From Amycolatopsis thermoflava N1165 (GTDB taxonomy: Bacteria > Actinomycetota > Actinomycetes > Mycobacteriales > Pseudonocardiaceae): DNA of 64,000 bases. Of the stretch, positions 1 through 8,281 are shown piece after piece. Position 1 is the stretch's first letter. Every line of letters begins with the position of its first letter. The DNA is taken from positions 310,001 to 374,000 of the forward strand of contig NZ_KI421511.1 of NCBI RefSeq assembly GCF_000473265.1, written 5' to 3'. The notes beneath the pieces are model-generated. The model searched no databases. It saw only the letters and a program-made list of their open reading frames with translations, and had not been told where the DNA came from. A program made the position numbers and the translations under genes.

Positions 1-1055
1 AGGACGTCGTCCGGCCGGTACCGCAGCGCCGGCACCTCGACGACAGTGTCGACCAGGGCCCGCAGCGCGTCCGGCACGCCCGCGTGGTCGGCGGCCGTCA
101 ACACGAACCCTCCGCGCGCCGAGGCGAACAGCGCGGCCAGCTCCTCCGCGGCGTAGGCGGGCAGCGCGTCGGCGCCGGAGAGGATCACGCACGTGTCGGC
201 CTTGCCCACCTCCGGCGTCCACAGCGCGAGCCACGACGCCGCGTCCTGCGGCGCGGGCGGCCGGGCGTTGAGGACGCGTTCCCGCGGGCGCACCGACCGG
301 CGGGCCATCGACGCCAGCGCGGCCTTCCCGCTGCCCGGCTCGCCGGTCACGCACACCACACGGCCGTGCTCCATGGCCGTGCGGGCTTCGGCGAGCGCGT
401 CGGACCAGGCGCCGGACAGGTTCGCCGCGACGTCGGGCAGCCGGTCGGAGTAGACGTGGAAGACCTCGCCACGCGGACTGGGCGGCGCGAGGTGGCCGTG
501 CGACCGGGCGAGCATCAGCGCGGCCGTGTTGCCCGCCGCGGCCTGGGCCAGCGCCAGCAGCAGTTCCTTCGACGACCTCGACCATGTGGTGAGGTTGACG
601 CTGCCGATCAACCGGTTCGTGCCCGGCTCCAGCACCGGCGCGGCGGCGCAGGTGTAGCCCCACAGGCCCGTGCAGTAGTGCTCCTCGGCGGACACCAGTG
701 ACGGGGCGCGGTCGGCCAGCGCGAGGCCGAGCCCGTTGGTGCCGGCGTCGCGCTCCGCGTAGGAGAAGCCCGGTGCCAGGTGGACCCGGTCCAGCGAACG
801 GAGGATGGTGCTGTCGTCGCACAGCCGGCTCAGCACCAGGCCGTCACTGTCGGTCAGCATCAGGCTGACCGGTTCGTTGGCCAGGGTCGTGTGCAGGCCG
901 GAGAGCACCTCCTGGCCGCACTCGAAGAACAGCGAATCGTGGTCGACGGTGCCGGTGAACGCCGGCCGCACCGTCTCCGGTGACACCCCGTACTGCCTGC
1001 TGCGCTGCCAGGACGCGGCCAGCCGGGGCGGCAGGACCGCCCGCTGATCCACCAT
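1..1055 (-). CDS. GAF/AAA-type transcriptional activator (AcoR/MimR-like), partial
   Basis: This gene reads leftward from an ATG at 1055 and runs off the window edge, so only about 351 codons are visible. The N-terminus has the look of AcoR-type regulators, and residues of roughly 60-200 resemble a GAF sensor, including the stretch ERDAGTNGLGLAL. Further on, VCVTGEPGSGKAAL is a Walker-A-like loop of a degenerate AAA module. The C-terminal helix-turn-helix is outside the window. Such proteins activate operons for propane, phenol or acetoin use in actinobacteria. It is divergent from the 1231-3973 operon, which it probably controls; the ligand is unknown. Confidence 0.8.
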   Translation of the reverse strand, partial: MVDQRAVLPPRLAASWQRSRQYGVSPETVRPAFTGTVDHDSLFFECGQEVLSGLHTTLANEPVSLMLTDSDGLVLSRLCDDSTILRSLDRVHLAPGFSYAERDAGTNGLGLALADRAPSLVSAEEHYCTGLWGYTCAAAPVLEPGTNRLIGSVNLTTWSRSSKELLLALAQAAAGNTAALMLARSHGHLAPPSPRGEVFHVYSDRLPDVAANLSGAWSDALAEARTAMEHGRVVCVTGEPGSGKAALASMARRSVRPRERVLNARPPAPQDAASWLALWTPEVGKADTCVILSGADALPAYAAEELAALFASARGGFVLTAADHAGVPDALRALVDTVVEVPALRYRPDDV

Positions 1056-1131
1056 CGGCGACCTCCCGTCCGCATCGTTGCGTCTTCCGGCGAGGCTACC
1101 GCGCCGCGCCGGACAGGCAGGTCGTCCGACT

Positions 1132-1146
1132 GTCTCATATTGAGAC
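1132..1146. promoter_or_regulatory. Perfect palindrome in the divergent promoter region
   Basis: GTCTCA and TGAGAC flank a TAT spacer, a perfect 6-bp inverted repeat about 75 bp from the regulator start and 85 bp before the amidohydrolase start. Its position fits an operator for the adjacent GAF/AAA regulator. No binding data are visible, so the assignment is inference. Confidence 0.5.
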
Positions 1147-1230
1147 TCCACCGGGGCCCGCCGCGGCGTCCGGCTACCTACCGTCACCGGTGCACGTGCC
1201 ACGGTCGCCACGTCGGAAGGACCCGGACTG

Positions 1231-2244
1231 ATGTACACCAAGGACGGCGAAAGCTACTTCATCGTCGACGCCCACATCGCGCTGTGGGACGCCCGCCCGG
1301 AGAACCAGCGCAACATCCACGGCAAGCAGTTCATCGACTGCTTCTACGACTACCACCGCAACCTCAGCCCGGAGTCCGAGGTGTGGCCCTACGAGGACTA
1401 CCTCTACCAGGGCGGCGCGCGCCTGATGAAGGACCTGTTCGAAGACGGCTACGTCGACCACGCCATCTTCCAGCCCGCCCACCTCGGCGCCTTCTACGAG
1501 CGCGGCTTCGGCCAGACCGAGGAAGCCTTCGCCCTCACCCAGGCCCACCCGGACAAGCTGACCTACAACCACTTCTGGGACCCGCGCTTCGAGCAGGCCG
1601 GGCTGGACCAGCTGCGCCGCGACGCGGAACGCTTCGGCCTCAAGGGCGTCAAGCTCTACACCGCCGAATGGCAGGGCGACTCCCGCGGGTACAAACTGGA
1701 CGATCCGTGGTCCTACAAGTACCTGGAAGCCGCGCAGGAACTGGGGATCCGCAACATCCACGTCCACAAGGGACCGACGATCCGGCCGCTGGACCGGGAC
1801 GCCTTCGACGTCGCCGACATCGACAAGGTCGCCACCGACTTCCCCGACCTGAACTTCGTCGTCGAGCACTGCGGACTGCCGCGGCTGGAGGACTTCTGCT
1901 GGATCGCCACGCAGGAACCCAACGTCCACGCCGGACTCGCGGTCGCGATCCCGTTCATCCACACCCGGCCACGGTACTTCGCGCAGATCATCGGCGAACT
2001 GCTGTACTGGCTGGACGAGAACCGCATCCAGTTCTCCAGCGACTACGCGCTCTGGACACCGCGGTGGCTGGTCGAGCGGTTCGTCGACTTCCAGATCCCG
2101 GAGGACATGACCGAGTACGCGCCGCTGACCACCGCCCAGAAGAAGAAGATCCTCGGGCTCAACGCCGCCGCGATGTACGACATCCCGGTGCCCGCCGAGC
2201 TACAGCTCCCGCGTGAGGAGCCGCAGGCCGTGGCGGTGGCGTGA
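1231..2244 (+). CDS. Amidohydrolase-family protein of the propane-monooxygenase-cluster type
   Basis: The 337-residue protein has the amidohydrolase fold signature: NIHVHKGPT in the middle, VVEHCGLPRLED after it, and an FSSDYALW aspartate near the C-terminus. The first metal motif reads VDAHIALWD, so the second histidine of the usual HxH is missing, and hydrolase activity is uncertain. Homologues of this type lie directly downstream of soluble diiron propane or phenol monooxygenases and may help folding or assembly. A GGAAGGA ribosome site precedes the ATG. The stop overlaps the next start by one base. No monooxygenase gene lies upstream of it in this window. Confidence 0.8.
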   Translation: MYTKDGESYFIVDAHIALWDARPENQRNIHGKQFIDCFYDYHRNLSPESEVWPYEDYLYQGGARLMKDLFEDGYVDHAIFQPAHLGAFYERGFGQTEEAFALTQAHPDKLTYNHFWDPRFEQAGLDQLRRDAERFGLKGVKLYTAEWQGDSRGYKLDDPWSYKYLEAAQELGIRNIHVHKGPTIRPLDRDAFDVADIDKVATDFPDLNFVVEHCGLPRLEDFCWIATQEPNVHAGLAVAIPFIHTRPRYFAQIIGELLYWLDENRIQFSSDYALWTPRWLVERFVDFQIPEDMTEYAPLTTAQKKKILGLNAAAMYDIPVPAELQLPREEPQAVAVA

Positions 2245-2951
2245 TGGTCACCGAAGCGCAGGCCCGCCGCGCACTGGACACGGTGATCGACCCGGAGCTG
2301 GACGAGCCCATCACCGACCTCGGGTTCGTGCGGTCCCTGGAGGTGTCCGGATCCGCCGTGACCGTGCACCTGCGGCTGCCGACGTCGTTCTGCTCGCCGA
2401 ACTTCGCCTACCTGATGGCCTCCGACGCCAAGGACGCGCTGTCCGCGCTGCCGGGCGCCGGTGAGGTCGCGGTGTTCCTCGACGACCACCACGACTCGGA
2501 CCTGATCAACCGCGGGCTGGCCGCCGACGCCGGCTACCGCGGCACCTTCGGGCACGAGGCCGAGGAGAGCCTGGCGGAGCTGCGCGCCACGTTCCGCCGC
2601 AAGGCGCACACCGCGGCGATGGAACGCGTGCTCACCGCGATGCTGCGGGCCGGCCTGCCCGAGGACGGGCTGCACGACGTCGTCCTCGGCGACCTGCCAC
2701 CCGGCCCGGCGACGACCGCGCTGCTGCGCCGCCGCGAGGCGCTCGGCCTGAGCACCGAGCCGTCGGCGTTCGCGCTCGTCGACGACGACGGCAACCGCTA
2801 CCCGCGCGAGGAAGTGCCGCTGCGGCTGCGGTTCGCGCGGTCCATCCGCATCTCGATCGACGGCAACGCCCATTTCTGCCGTGGCCTGCTCCGGACGCGC
2901 TACCCGGAGTCGGCGGCGGACCAGTCACCCGTGAAGGAGAAGGTGTCGTGA
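2244..2951 (+). CDS. DUF59/MIP18-type metal-sulfur cluster assembly protein
   Basis: The first 90 or so residues of this 235-residue protein match the DUF59 (FeS assembly P) domain: VIDPELDEPITDLGFV near the N-terminus and a PTSFCSPNF cysteine that is typical of the family. The remaining 140 residues are a C-terminal extension also seen in monooxygenase-cluster versions. An in-frame GTG lies one codon earlier, but the ATG at 2244 is coupled to the preceding stop (TGATG) and is preferred. The likely role is metal or FeS insertion into a partner oxygenase, inferred from context. Confidence 0.8.
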   Translation: MVTEAQARRALDTVIDPELDEPITDLGFVRSLEVSGSAVTVHLRLPTSFCSPNFAYLMASDAKDALSALPGAGEVAVFLDDHHDSDLINRGLAADAGYRGTFGHEAEESLAELRATFRRKAHTAAMERVLTAMLRAGLPEDGLHDVVLGDLPPGPATTALLRRREALGLSTEPSAFALVDDDGNRYPREEVPLRLRFARSIRISIDGNAHFCRGLLRTRYPESAADQSPVKEKVS

Positions 2952-3973
2952 AGGCAGTACAGGTCGTGGGCTACCACGAGAACCTGCGGATGACCGAGGT
3001 GCCGGAACCGGAGGTCACCGGGCCCTGGGACGTGATCGTGAAGATCGGCGGGGCCGGCGTGTGCCGCACCGACATCCACATCCTGGAAGGGCAGTGGGCC
3101 GAGAAGTCCGGCGTCACCCTGCCGTACACGATCGGCCACGAGAACGCCGGCTGGGTGCACGCCGTCGGCAGCGCGGTCACCAACGTCGCGGAAGGCGACA
3201 AGGTCATCGTGCACCCGCTGATCACGTGCGGGCTGTGCGCGGCCTGTCGCGCCGGGGACGACGTGCACTGCTCGGCCAGTGCGTTCCCGGGCATCGACAC
3301 GCACGGCGGGTACGCGGAGTACCTGAAGACCTCGGCGCGCAGCGTGGTGCGCATCGACGATTCGCTGGAGCCGGCCGACGTCGCCGCGCTCGCCGACGCC
3401 GGGCTCACCGCCTACCACGCGGCGGCCAAGGCGGCGCGGCGGTTGCGGCCGGGGAACCGGTGCGTGGTGATCGGCGCGGGTGGGCTCGGGCACATCGGCA
3501 TCCAGGTGCTCAAGGCACTGACGGCGGCCGAGCTGATCGTGGTCGACCGCAACCCGGACGCGGTGAAGCTGGCCGTGTCGATCGGCGCCGACCACGGGGT
3601 CGTCGCCGAGGGGCGGCAGGTGGAGGAGGTGCTCGACCTGACCGGCGGTTCTGGGGCCGAGGTGGTGCTCGACTTCGTGGGGGAGGGCGGCGCGACGCGC
3701 GACGGCGTCGGGATGCTGCGCCGGGCCGGGGACTACCACGTGGTCGGGTACGGCGAGAACATCGACGTGCCGACGATCGACATCATCTCCACGGAGATCA
3801 ACTTCATCGGCAACCTGGTCGGTTCCTACACCGACCTGTGCGAGCTGATGGTGCTCGCGGCGCAGGGCAAGGTGCGGCTGCACACCACGAAGTACCCGCT
3901 GGAGCGGTTCCAGGACGCGATCGACGACCTCGATGCGGGCCGCATCCGGGGCCGCGCGATCCTGACGCCCTGA
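2948..3973 (+). CDS. Zinc-dependent NAD(P) alcohol dehydrogenase (MDR family)
   Basis: This 341-residue medium-chain dehydrogenase probably oxidises a secondary or primary alcohol to the carbonyl compound. The catalytic zinc ligands are visible in GVCRTDIHILEG and IGHENAG. The structural zinc site is CGLCAACRAGDDVHC, and the nucleotide-binding loop is VIGAGGLGHIG. The GTG start overlaps the preceding stop, which indicates translational coupling. Genes of this kind follow the amidohydrolase and DUF59 genes in propane clusters, where they oxidise 2-propanol or 1-propanol. That substrate is inferred here, because the monooxygenase is not in view. Confidence 0.85.
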   Translation: MKAVQVVGYHENLRMTEVPEPEVTGPWDVIVKIGGAGVCRTDIHILEGQWAEKSGVTLPYTIGHENAGWVHAVGSAVTNVAEGDKVIVHPLITCGLCAACRAGDDVHCSASAFPGIDTHGGYAEYLKTSARSVVRIDDSLEPADVAALADAGLTAYHAAAKAARRLRPGNRCVVIGAGGLGHIGIQVLKALTAAELIVVDRNPDAVKLAVSIGADHGVVAEGRQVEEVLDLTGGSGAEVVLDFVGEGGATRDGVGMLRRAGDYHVVGYGENIDVPTIDIISTEINFIGNLVGSYTDLCELMVLAAQGKVRLHTTKYPLERFQDAIDDLDAGRIRGRAILTP

Positions 3974-3978
3974 TGCGC

Positions 3979-4028
3979 GCGCTCCCGTTCGTGCGATGCT
4001 GTGCGCAGGCTCGCACGAACGGGAGCGC
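3979..4028. promoter_or_regulatory. 18-bp perfect inverted repeat between adh and the DUF5709 gene
   Basis: Arms 3979-3996 and 4011-4028 are exactly complementary with a 14-nt loop. There is no T-tract. The right arm contains GGGAG at 4021-4025, the only good ribosome site for the ATG at 4032. The hairpin could end the upstream operon, hide that site, or do both. Confidence 0.6.
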
Positions 4029-4031
4029 ACC

Positions 4032-4451
4032 ATGGACCGCGACGAGATCGACGACGACGTCTACGAGCAGCTGGACGCATCGGACACATTGGACACCAGG
4101 GGCCCCGCCGACCCGCTGGACGAGGGCTACTCGGCGGCGGAACGACCGTGGGCCACGCAGGGCTGGGGCACGACGGCGCGCGAGGAGGCGACGGGGGAGG
4201 AGCTGTCCGCGCGTCTGGCGCGCGAGGTGGCCGAGTCCGGCGCCGACGAGGGCGACGGCCTGGGCGACGCGTACGACACGGACGGCGAACTGCTGGACGA
4301 CGAGGTCGGCGACTCGCGGACCGGCCGGCTGATCGCCCTGGCCGACGGCGAGGCCGAGGTGGACCTCTACGCACGCGACATCGGCATCGACGGAGCCGGC
4401 GCGTCGGCCGAAGAGGCCGCGATGCACACGATCCAGATCGACGAGCGCTGA
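4032..4451 (+). CDS. DUF5709-type acidic hypothetical protein
   Basis: The product is 139 residues, very rich in Asp and Glu, with no transmembrane segment. It begins MDRDEIDDDVYEQL and ends in a conserved-looking segment around EEAAMHTI. This is typical of actinobacterial DUF5709 proteins, whose function is unknown. The start at 4032 is chosen because GGGAG lies seven bases upstream and the alternative start at 3996 falls inside the preceding hairpin. The gene stands alone between two hairpins. Confidence 0.75.
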   Translation: MDRDEIDDDVYEQLDASDTLDTRGPADPLDEGYSAAERPWATQGWGTTAREEATGEELSARLAREVAESGADEGDGLGDAYDTDGELLDDEVGDSRTGRLIALADGEAEVDLYARDIGIDGAGASAEEAAMHTIQIDER

Positions 4452-4457
4452 ACGACG

Positions 4458-4483
4458 CCGGGACGCCTGACGGCGCGTCCCGG
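4458..4483 (+). terminator. Hairpin after the DUF5709 gene
   Basis: CCGGGACGC and GCGTCCCGG pair perfectly (9 bp) around an 8-nt loop, beginning seven bases after the stop codon. There is no U-tract, as is usual in this GC-rich genome. Confidence 0.5.
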
Positions 4484-4565
4484 AGGTCCCGCTTGGCCTT
4501 CGGCTTCGCTGACGCCCGCGACGGGCACGTGGGATCCCCGGCCGGCCGGTCCGGGCGGGCAGTTG

Positions 4566-5186
4566 TCAGACTGACGCCCGCGCCGGGCGGCGGCGTTGGC
4601 GGGTCGTCACCGCGGCCTGGTCCACCACCGGGGCGTCGCGGTACTTCAGAATCCCCTCGACCCCGAGCAGGAACGTTTCGCAGACCGCGGCTGGGTCGGT
4701 GAGGCAGCCCGCGGCCATGGCGCCGTCGCGGAGCATGACGAAGTGCCTGGCGTGCGGCTCGGGTTCGGTCTCGCCGGCGTCGGCCATCAGTTCGGTGATC
4801 GTGTCGAGGAACCACTGCCGGTGGGTCAGGACGGCGCGGTGCACCGGGTGGTCGGGCGCGGGGTACTCGGCGGCGGCGTTGAGGAAGGCGCACCCGCGGA
4901 ACCCGTCGGAGCGGATGCCCTCGGCGATCGTTTCGGCGACTGCGCGCACGGTGTCGGCGGGGGAGTGCCCGGCCTGGCGCACGGTGTCGATCTGGGCGCG
5001 GATCAGGTCGTCCGCCGCGGTGAGGTAGGCGACGACCAGGTCGTCCTTGCTCGGGAAGTGCCGGTACAGCGTCGCGCGGGTCACCTTCGCCTCGGCGACG
5101 ATCCGGTCGATGCCGACCGAGTGCAGCCCTTCCGCGTAGAAGAGCCGGCTGGCTGTCCCCAGCAGCCGGGATCGTGCTTCCGACAC
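4566..5186 (-). CDS. TetR-family repressor
   Basis: This 206-residue protein has an N-terminal TetR helix-turn-helix, with GIDRIVAEAKVTRATLYRHF as the recognition region, followed by a divergent ligand-binding domain of the TetR_C type. The GTG at 5186 (VSEARSRLL) gives a family-like N-terminus. The longer ATG version from 5276 would translate through the operator boxes and is rejected. It is divergent from the DUF308 membrane protein and probably represses both genes through the three repeats between them. The ligand is unknown. Confidence 0.85.
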   Translation of the reverse strand: MSEARSRLLGTASRLFYAEGLHSVGIDRIVAEAKVTRATLYRHFPSKDDLVVAYLTAADDLIRAQIDTVRQAGHSPADTVRAVAETIAEGIRSDGFRGCAFLNAAAEYPAPDHPVHRAVLTHRQWFLDTITELMADAGETEPEPHARHFVMLRDGAMAAGCLTDPAAVCETFLLGVEGILKYRDAPVVDQAAVTTRQRRRPARASV

Positions 5187-5224
5187 CCTGTCACCTGCTT
5201 TCCGCTCACCCCGAGTGTACGGGG

Positions 5225-5324
5225 AGAACGTTCGGTCTTGGCAAACAGAGGTAGATAGAACGATCGGTCTTGACACGCCGGCTGTACGGGCCTCATCCTT
5301 GCCACAGATAGAACGTTCGGTCTC
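5225..5324. promoter_or_regulatory. Three TetR-type operator boxes
   Basis: Near-identical 15-mers, AGAACGTTCGGTCTT and variants, occur at 5225-5239, 5257-5271 and 5310-5324. A reversed partial copy (GACCGAACG) lies at 5334-5342. They fill the gap between the TetR gene and the DUF308 gene, and each has a GAACGTTC or GAACGATC core. Confidence 0.7.
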
Positions 5325-5365
5325 GTCCAGTGCGACCGAACGACCAGGCCTGTGAAGGGATCATC

Positions 5366-5911
5366 GTGACCACTGTCGGCACACCCGCGGCAAGCGGGAT
5401 CGCCCGTGCTCTGCGCCGGTTGTACTTCGCCCGGTTCGCGTTCGCCATCGTCTGGGCGATCCTGCTGTTCCTCACCACCAAGTCCGGCCTCTCGCCGGCC
5501 GGCGCCGCGCTGGTGGTCGTGTACCCCCTGTTCGACGTGGCCGCGGCGGTCGTCGACGCCCGCTCGTCCCGCGCCACCGGGGCGGCCCGCGGGCTGTATG
5601 TGAACATCGGGATCAGCCTGCTCGCCGCCATCGGCGTGGCGATCGGCAGCGCTTCCGGGGTGCCGGCGGTCCTGATCGTGTGGGGCGTGTGGGCCATCGT
5701 CGCCGGGCTCGTTCAGCTGGTCGTGGCGCTCGTGCGCCGCCGGATGGGCGGTCAGTGGCCGATGATCCTCAGCGGCGGCATCTCCGTGCTGGCCGGCATC
5801 AGCTTCGTCGTCGGAGCCGGCCGCGCCGACCCGTCGCTGTCCACAGTGGCCGGTTACGCGGTGCTCGGCGGCATCTTCTTCCTCGTCTCGGCGCTGCGCC
5901 TGGCCCGCTGA
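5366..5911 (+). CDS. DUF308-type multi-pass membrane protein
   Basis: The 181-residue product has about six hydrophobic helices, among them IVWAILLFL, VVVYPLFDVAAAVV and ISVLAGISFVVG, and resembles the HdeD/DUF308 family. Those proteins are linked to acid or other stress, but their biochemical role is not known. The GTG at 5366 is chosen because GAAGGGA sits just upstream. It is divergently transcribed from the TetR gene and is preceded by the TetR boxes, so induction by the repressor's ligand is likely. Confidence 0.75.
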   Translation: MTTVGTPAASGIARALRRLYFARFAFAIVWAILLFLTTKSGLSPAGAALVVVYPLFDVAAAVVDARSSRATGAARGLYVNIGISLLAAIGVAIGSASGVPAVLIVWGVWAIVAGLVQLVVALVRRRMGGQWPMILSGGISVLAGISFVVGAGRADPSLSTVAGYAVLGGIFFLVSALRLAR

Positions 5912-5962
5912 TCCCGGTGCGCCGGCCGGGTGGACGGTCATCGCCCACCCGGCCTGCCCGCC

Positions 5963-8281
5963 TCACGCTGCCGGGGTCGCGATCAGCCCGGCGAGCGGCG
6001 GCGTGGGGTGATCGGCGGGCACGACCGCCGAGTACAGCGCCGTCCAGCAGGACGGGCAGCAGTACTGCCGGAAGACCACCGGAGCGTCCACGTAGTCCGC
6101 GGCGTTCGCGATGATCTGGGGCCCGGCGTCGGTGGCCGGGCCTTCGTAGATCGCGAGGGAGAGGTCGTCGCCCTCGGTGGCGTCACCGAGGATCTCGTGG
6201 CAGTGGCGGCACGCCACCGCGGCCTGCGCCCCGTCGGTGACCTCGACGAGGTTGTCGTCGAGGCGTTTCACCGAGGTCGCGTCGGTCTTGCGGCCGCTGG
6301 GCACGCGAAGGACCCGGGAGCGTTGCCGTCGCGCCGACCGCTGACGCTCCCTTTCGGCCGCGGTCGCCGCCTCGTCCACGGCGCCGTTCTCGACGACGAC
6401 GCCGTAGACGGACCGGGCGGCGCCGGCGGTGATCTTCTGTTCCCGGAGGTCGCGGGCGACCGCCTCGGGGTCCCGGTTCAGCGGGTCGCCGTAGCCTCCG
6501 CCGCCCTGCCAGGTCATCACGAACACCTCACCCGGCGCCAGGTGGCTGGACGCGTAGTTCTGCGCCGGTTCGAGGTGCTCGCTGACCTCGGACAGCTCGC
6601 TGGGCATCCGCCCGGCGGCGAGGAGATCGGTGACGCGGCTGTGCCGGGCCAGCACGTCGAGCCCGGTGTTGCCGGGGTGCCCGCCGGCGAGGCCGCCGTT
6701 CTGGGACACCGCCTTGCCGTTGGAGGCGAGGACGAGTCCCATGGGGATGCTGGTTCCATGGGGGGTGATGGCGATCGATGCCCCGACCCCGCCGCGGTGC
6801 CGCCCCGGTCCGCCCGAATCCGGGACCTCACGCCGCCACAGGGCCAGCACCGGGTAGAGGAACTCGGTCATCTCGACGTCGGGGATGCGGCCCATCGGGA
6901 TGCAGAAGAGCCCGCCGGTGTCGATGCCGTCGGCGTGCGGCCGCGCGCCGTACCCGCCGGACATCGGCTCCATGATGATGTTGAGGAACGGTGCCGGTTG
7001 CTCGCCGCGCTCGTCGAGTCCGGCGATGACCGCGGTGTCCCAGGTGCCGCAACAGGTCGCCTGGACGTTCTTGCCGAGTTCGAGGTCGCGGTCGAGCATC
7101 TGCGCCAGGCATTCGGCGACGAGGTTGCCGGTGAGCCAGGCCGGGCCGATCGGGCCCCGGCCGACGGCGGCCGGGTAGGTCGCGTTGTTGAGCGTGCCTT
7201 CCTCGGTGACCAGGTCGAAGCAGCGCATGAGCCCGCCTGCCGACCACGGGATGTCGCCCGCCAGCACGGGGAGGAGGGCGAGCATCACGCCGCCGCGCAT
7301 CCCGGCGTAGGTGCAGTTCACGACGCCGGACTGCGGGTCGGTGCCGGTGAAGTCGAACGTGAGGTGATCACCGGTCTTGGTGGTGGTCACGGTGATCTTG
7401 TGCAGGCCGCGGTCGCCCTCGTGGGACTGGTCCTGGTAACCGGTCGCGGTCCAGCTGCCGTCGGGCAGGGCGGCGAGCTTGCCGCGCAGCCGGGCCTCCG
7501 CGTCCGCCATCATCCGCTTCATGACGGCCTTGACCGTGTCGGCCCCGTACTGCTCGATCAGCGCGTGCAACCGTTCCCGGCCGACGTTGTTCGCGCCGAC
7601 CTTCGCGCGCAGGTCGAGAGCGACGAGCATGGGCACCCGGGAGCGCCGGACCCACAGGTCGGCGACGTCGCGTTGCAACTGGAAGTCGCGCACCACCTTG
7701 ACCGGCGGGGTGGGCAGGGATTCGGAGAACACGTCCTGCGCGGCGGGGGAGAAGGAGCCGAGCCCGACGCCGCCGAGGTCCGGTTCGTGGCAGATCGCGC
7801 TGGTCCAGGCGAACAGCTTGCCGTCGTGGAAAACGGGCTGGTACACCATCACGTCGTTCTGGTGCAGCCCACCGCCGACCCACGGGTCGTTGGTGAGGAA
7901 CATGTCGCCCTCGGCGATGCCGGGGTTGGTGGCGCGGTTGCGCAGCGTCCAGTAGATGGCCAGGTCGACCGCGCCGACGAGCATCGTGTTGTACAGGCCG
8001 ACCTGGACTTCCTGGCCGAGTTCGTCGGAGATGGCGAAGTCGAAGTCGTTGGCGTCGGTGACGATCGGCGAGCCGGACATGCGCTTGAGCGCCTCGCCCA
8101 TCTCGTCGGTGACCGACCAGAGCCGGTGGCGCACCACCTCGTAGGTGAGCGGGTCGAGCGCGTCGATCTGCTCCTGGGTGACGGTGTGGGTGGGCAGGGT
8201 GGAGGGCAGCGAGCGCTGCAGCTCGCCGGGGTCGACCGGGCGGCTCGCGAAGACCTCGGAACCGGGGATGGGCATGCTCAT
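5963..8281 (-). CDS. HyuB-family carboxylase/hydantoinase subunit with C-terminal zinc-ribbon domain
   Basis: This 772-residue protein is the HyuB partner (acetone or acetophenone carboxylase alpha, N-methylhydantoinase B type) of the adjacent HyuA. Residues up to about 640 cover the HyuB domain, with FLTNDPWVGGGLHQNDV and the late glycine-rich WQGGGGYGDPL. The last 110 residues carry two CxxC pairs (CRHC and CCPSC), which resemble the small zinc-containing gamma/ApcB subunit of ATP-dependent ketone carboxylases. The ATG at 8281 overlaps the hyuA stop by four bases. A much longer upstream reading is rejected because it would run back through hyuA. The substrate is unproven. Confidence 0.8.
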   Translation of the reverse strand: MSMPIPGSEVFASRPVDPGELQRSLPSTLPTHTVTQEQIDALDPLTYEVVRHRLWSVTDEMGEALKRMSGSPIVTDANDFDFAISDELGQEVQVGLYNTMLVGAVDLAIYWTLRNRATNPGIAEGDMFLTNDPWVGGGLHQNDVMVYQPVFHDGKLFAWTSAICHEPDLGGVGLGSFSPAAQDVFSESLPTPPVKVVRDFQLQRDVADLWVRRSRVPMLVALDLRAKVGANNVGRERLHALIEQYGADTVKAVMKRMMADAEARLRGKLAALPDGSWTATGYQDQSHEGDRGLHKITVTTTKTGDHLTFDFTGTDPQSGVVNCTYAGMRGGVMLALLPVLAGDIPWSAGGLMRCFDLVTEEGTLNNATYPAAVGRGPIGPAWLTGNLVAECLAQMLDRDLELGKNVQATCCGTWDTAVIAGLDERGEQPAPFLNIIMEPMSGGYGARPHADGIDTGGLFCIPMGRIPDVEMTEFLYPVLALWRREVPDSGGPGRHRGGVGASIAITPHGTSIPMGLVLASNGKAVSQNGGLAGGHPGNTGLDVLARHSRVTDLLAAGRMPSELSEVSEHLEPAQNYASSHLAPGEVFVMTWQGGGGYGDPLNRDPEAVARDLREQKITAGAARSVYGVVVENGAVDEAATAAERERQRSARRQRSRVLRVPSGRKTDATSVKRLDDNLVEVTDGAQAAVACRHCHEILGDATEGDDLSLAIYEGPATDAGPQIIANAADYVDAPVVFRQYCCPSCWTALYSAVVPADHPTPPLAGLIATPAA

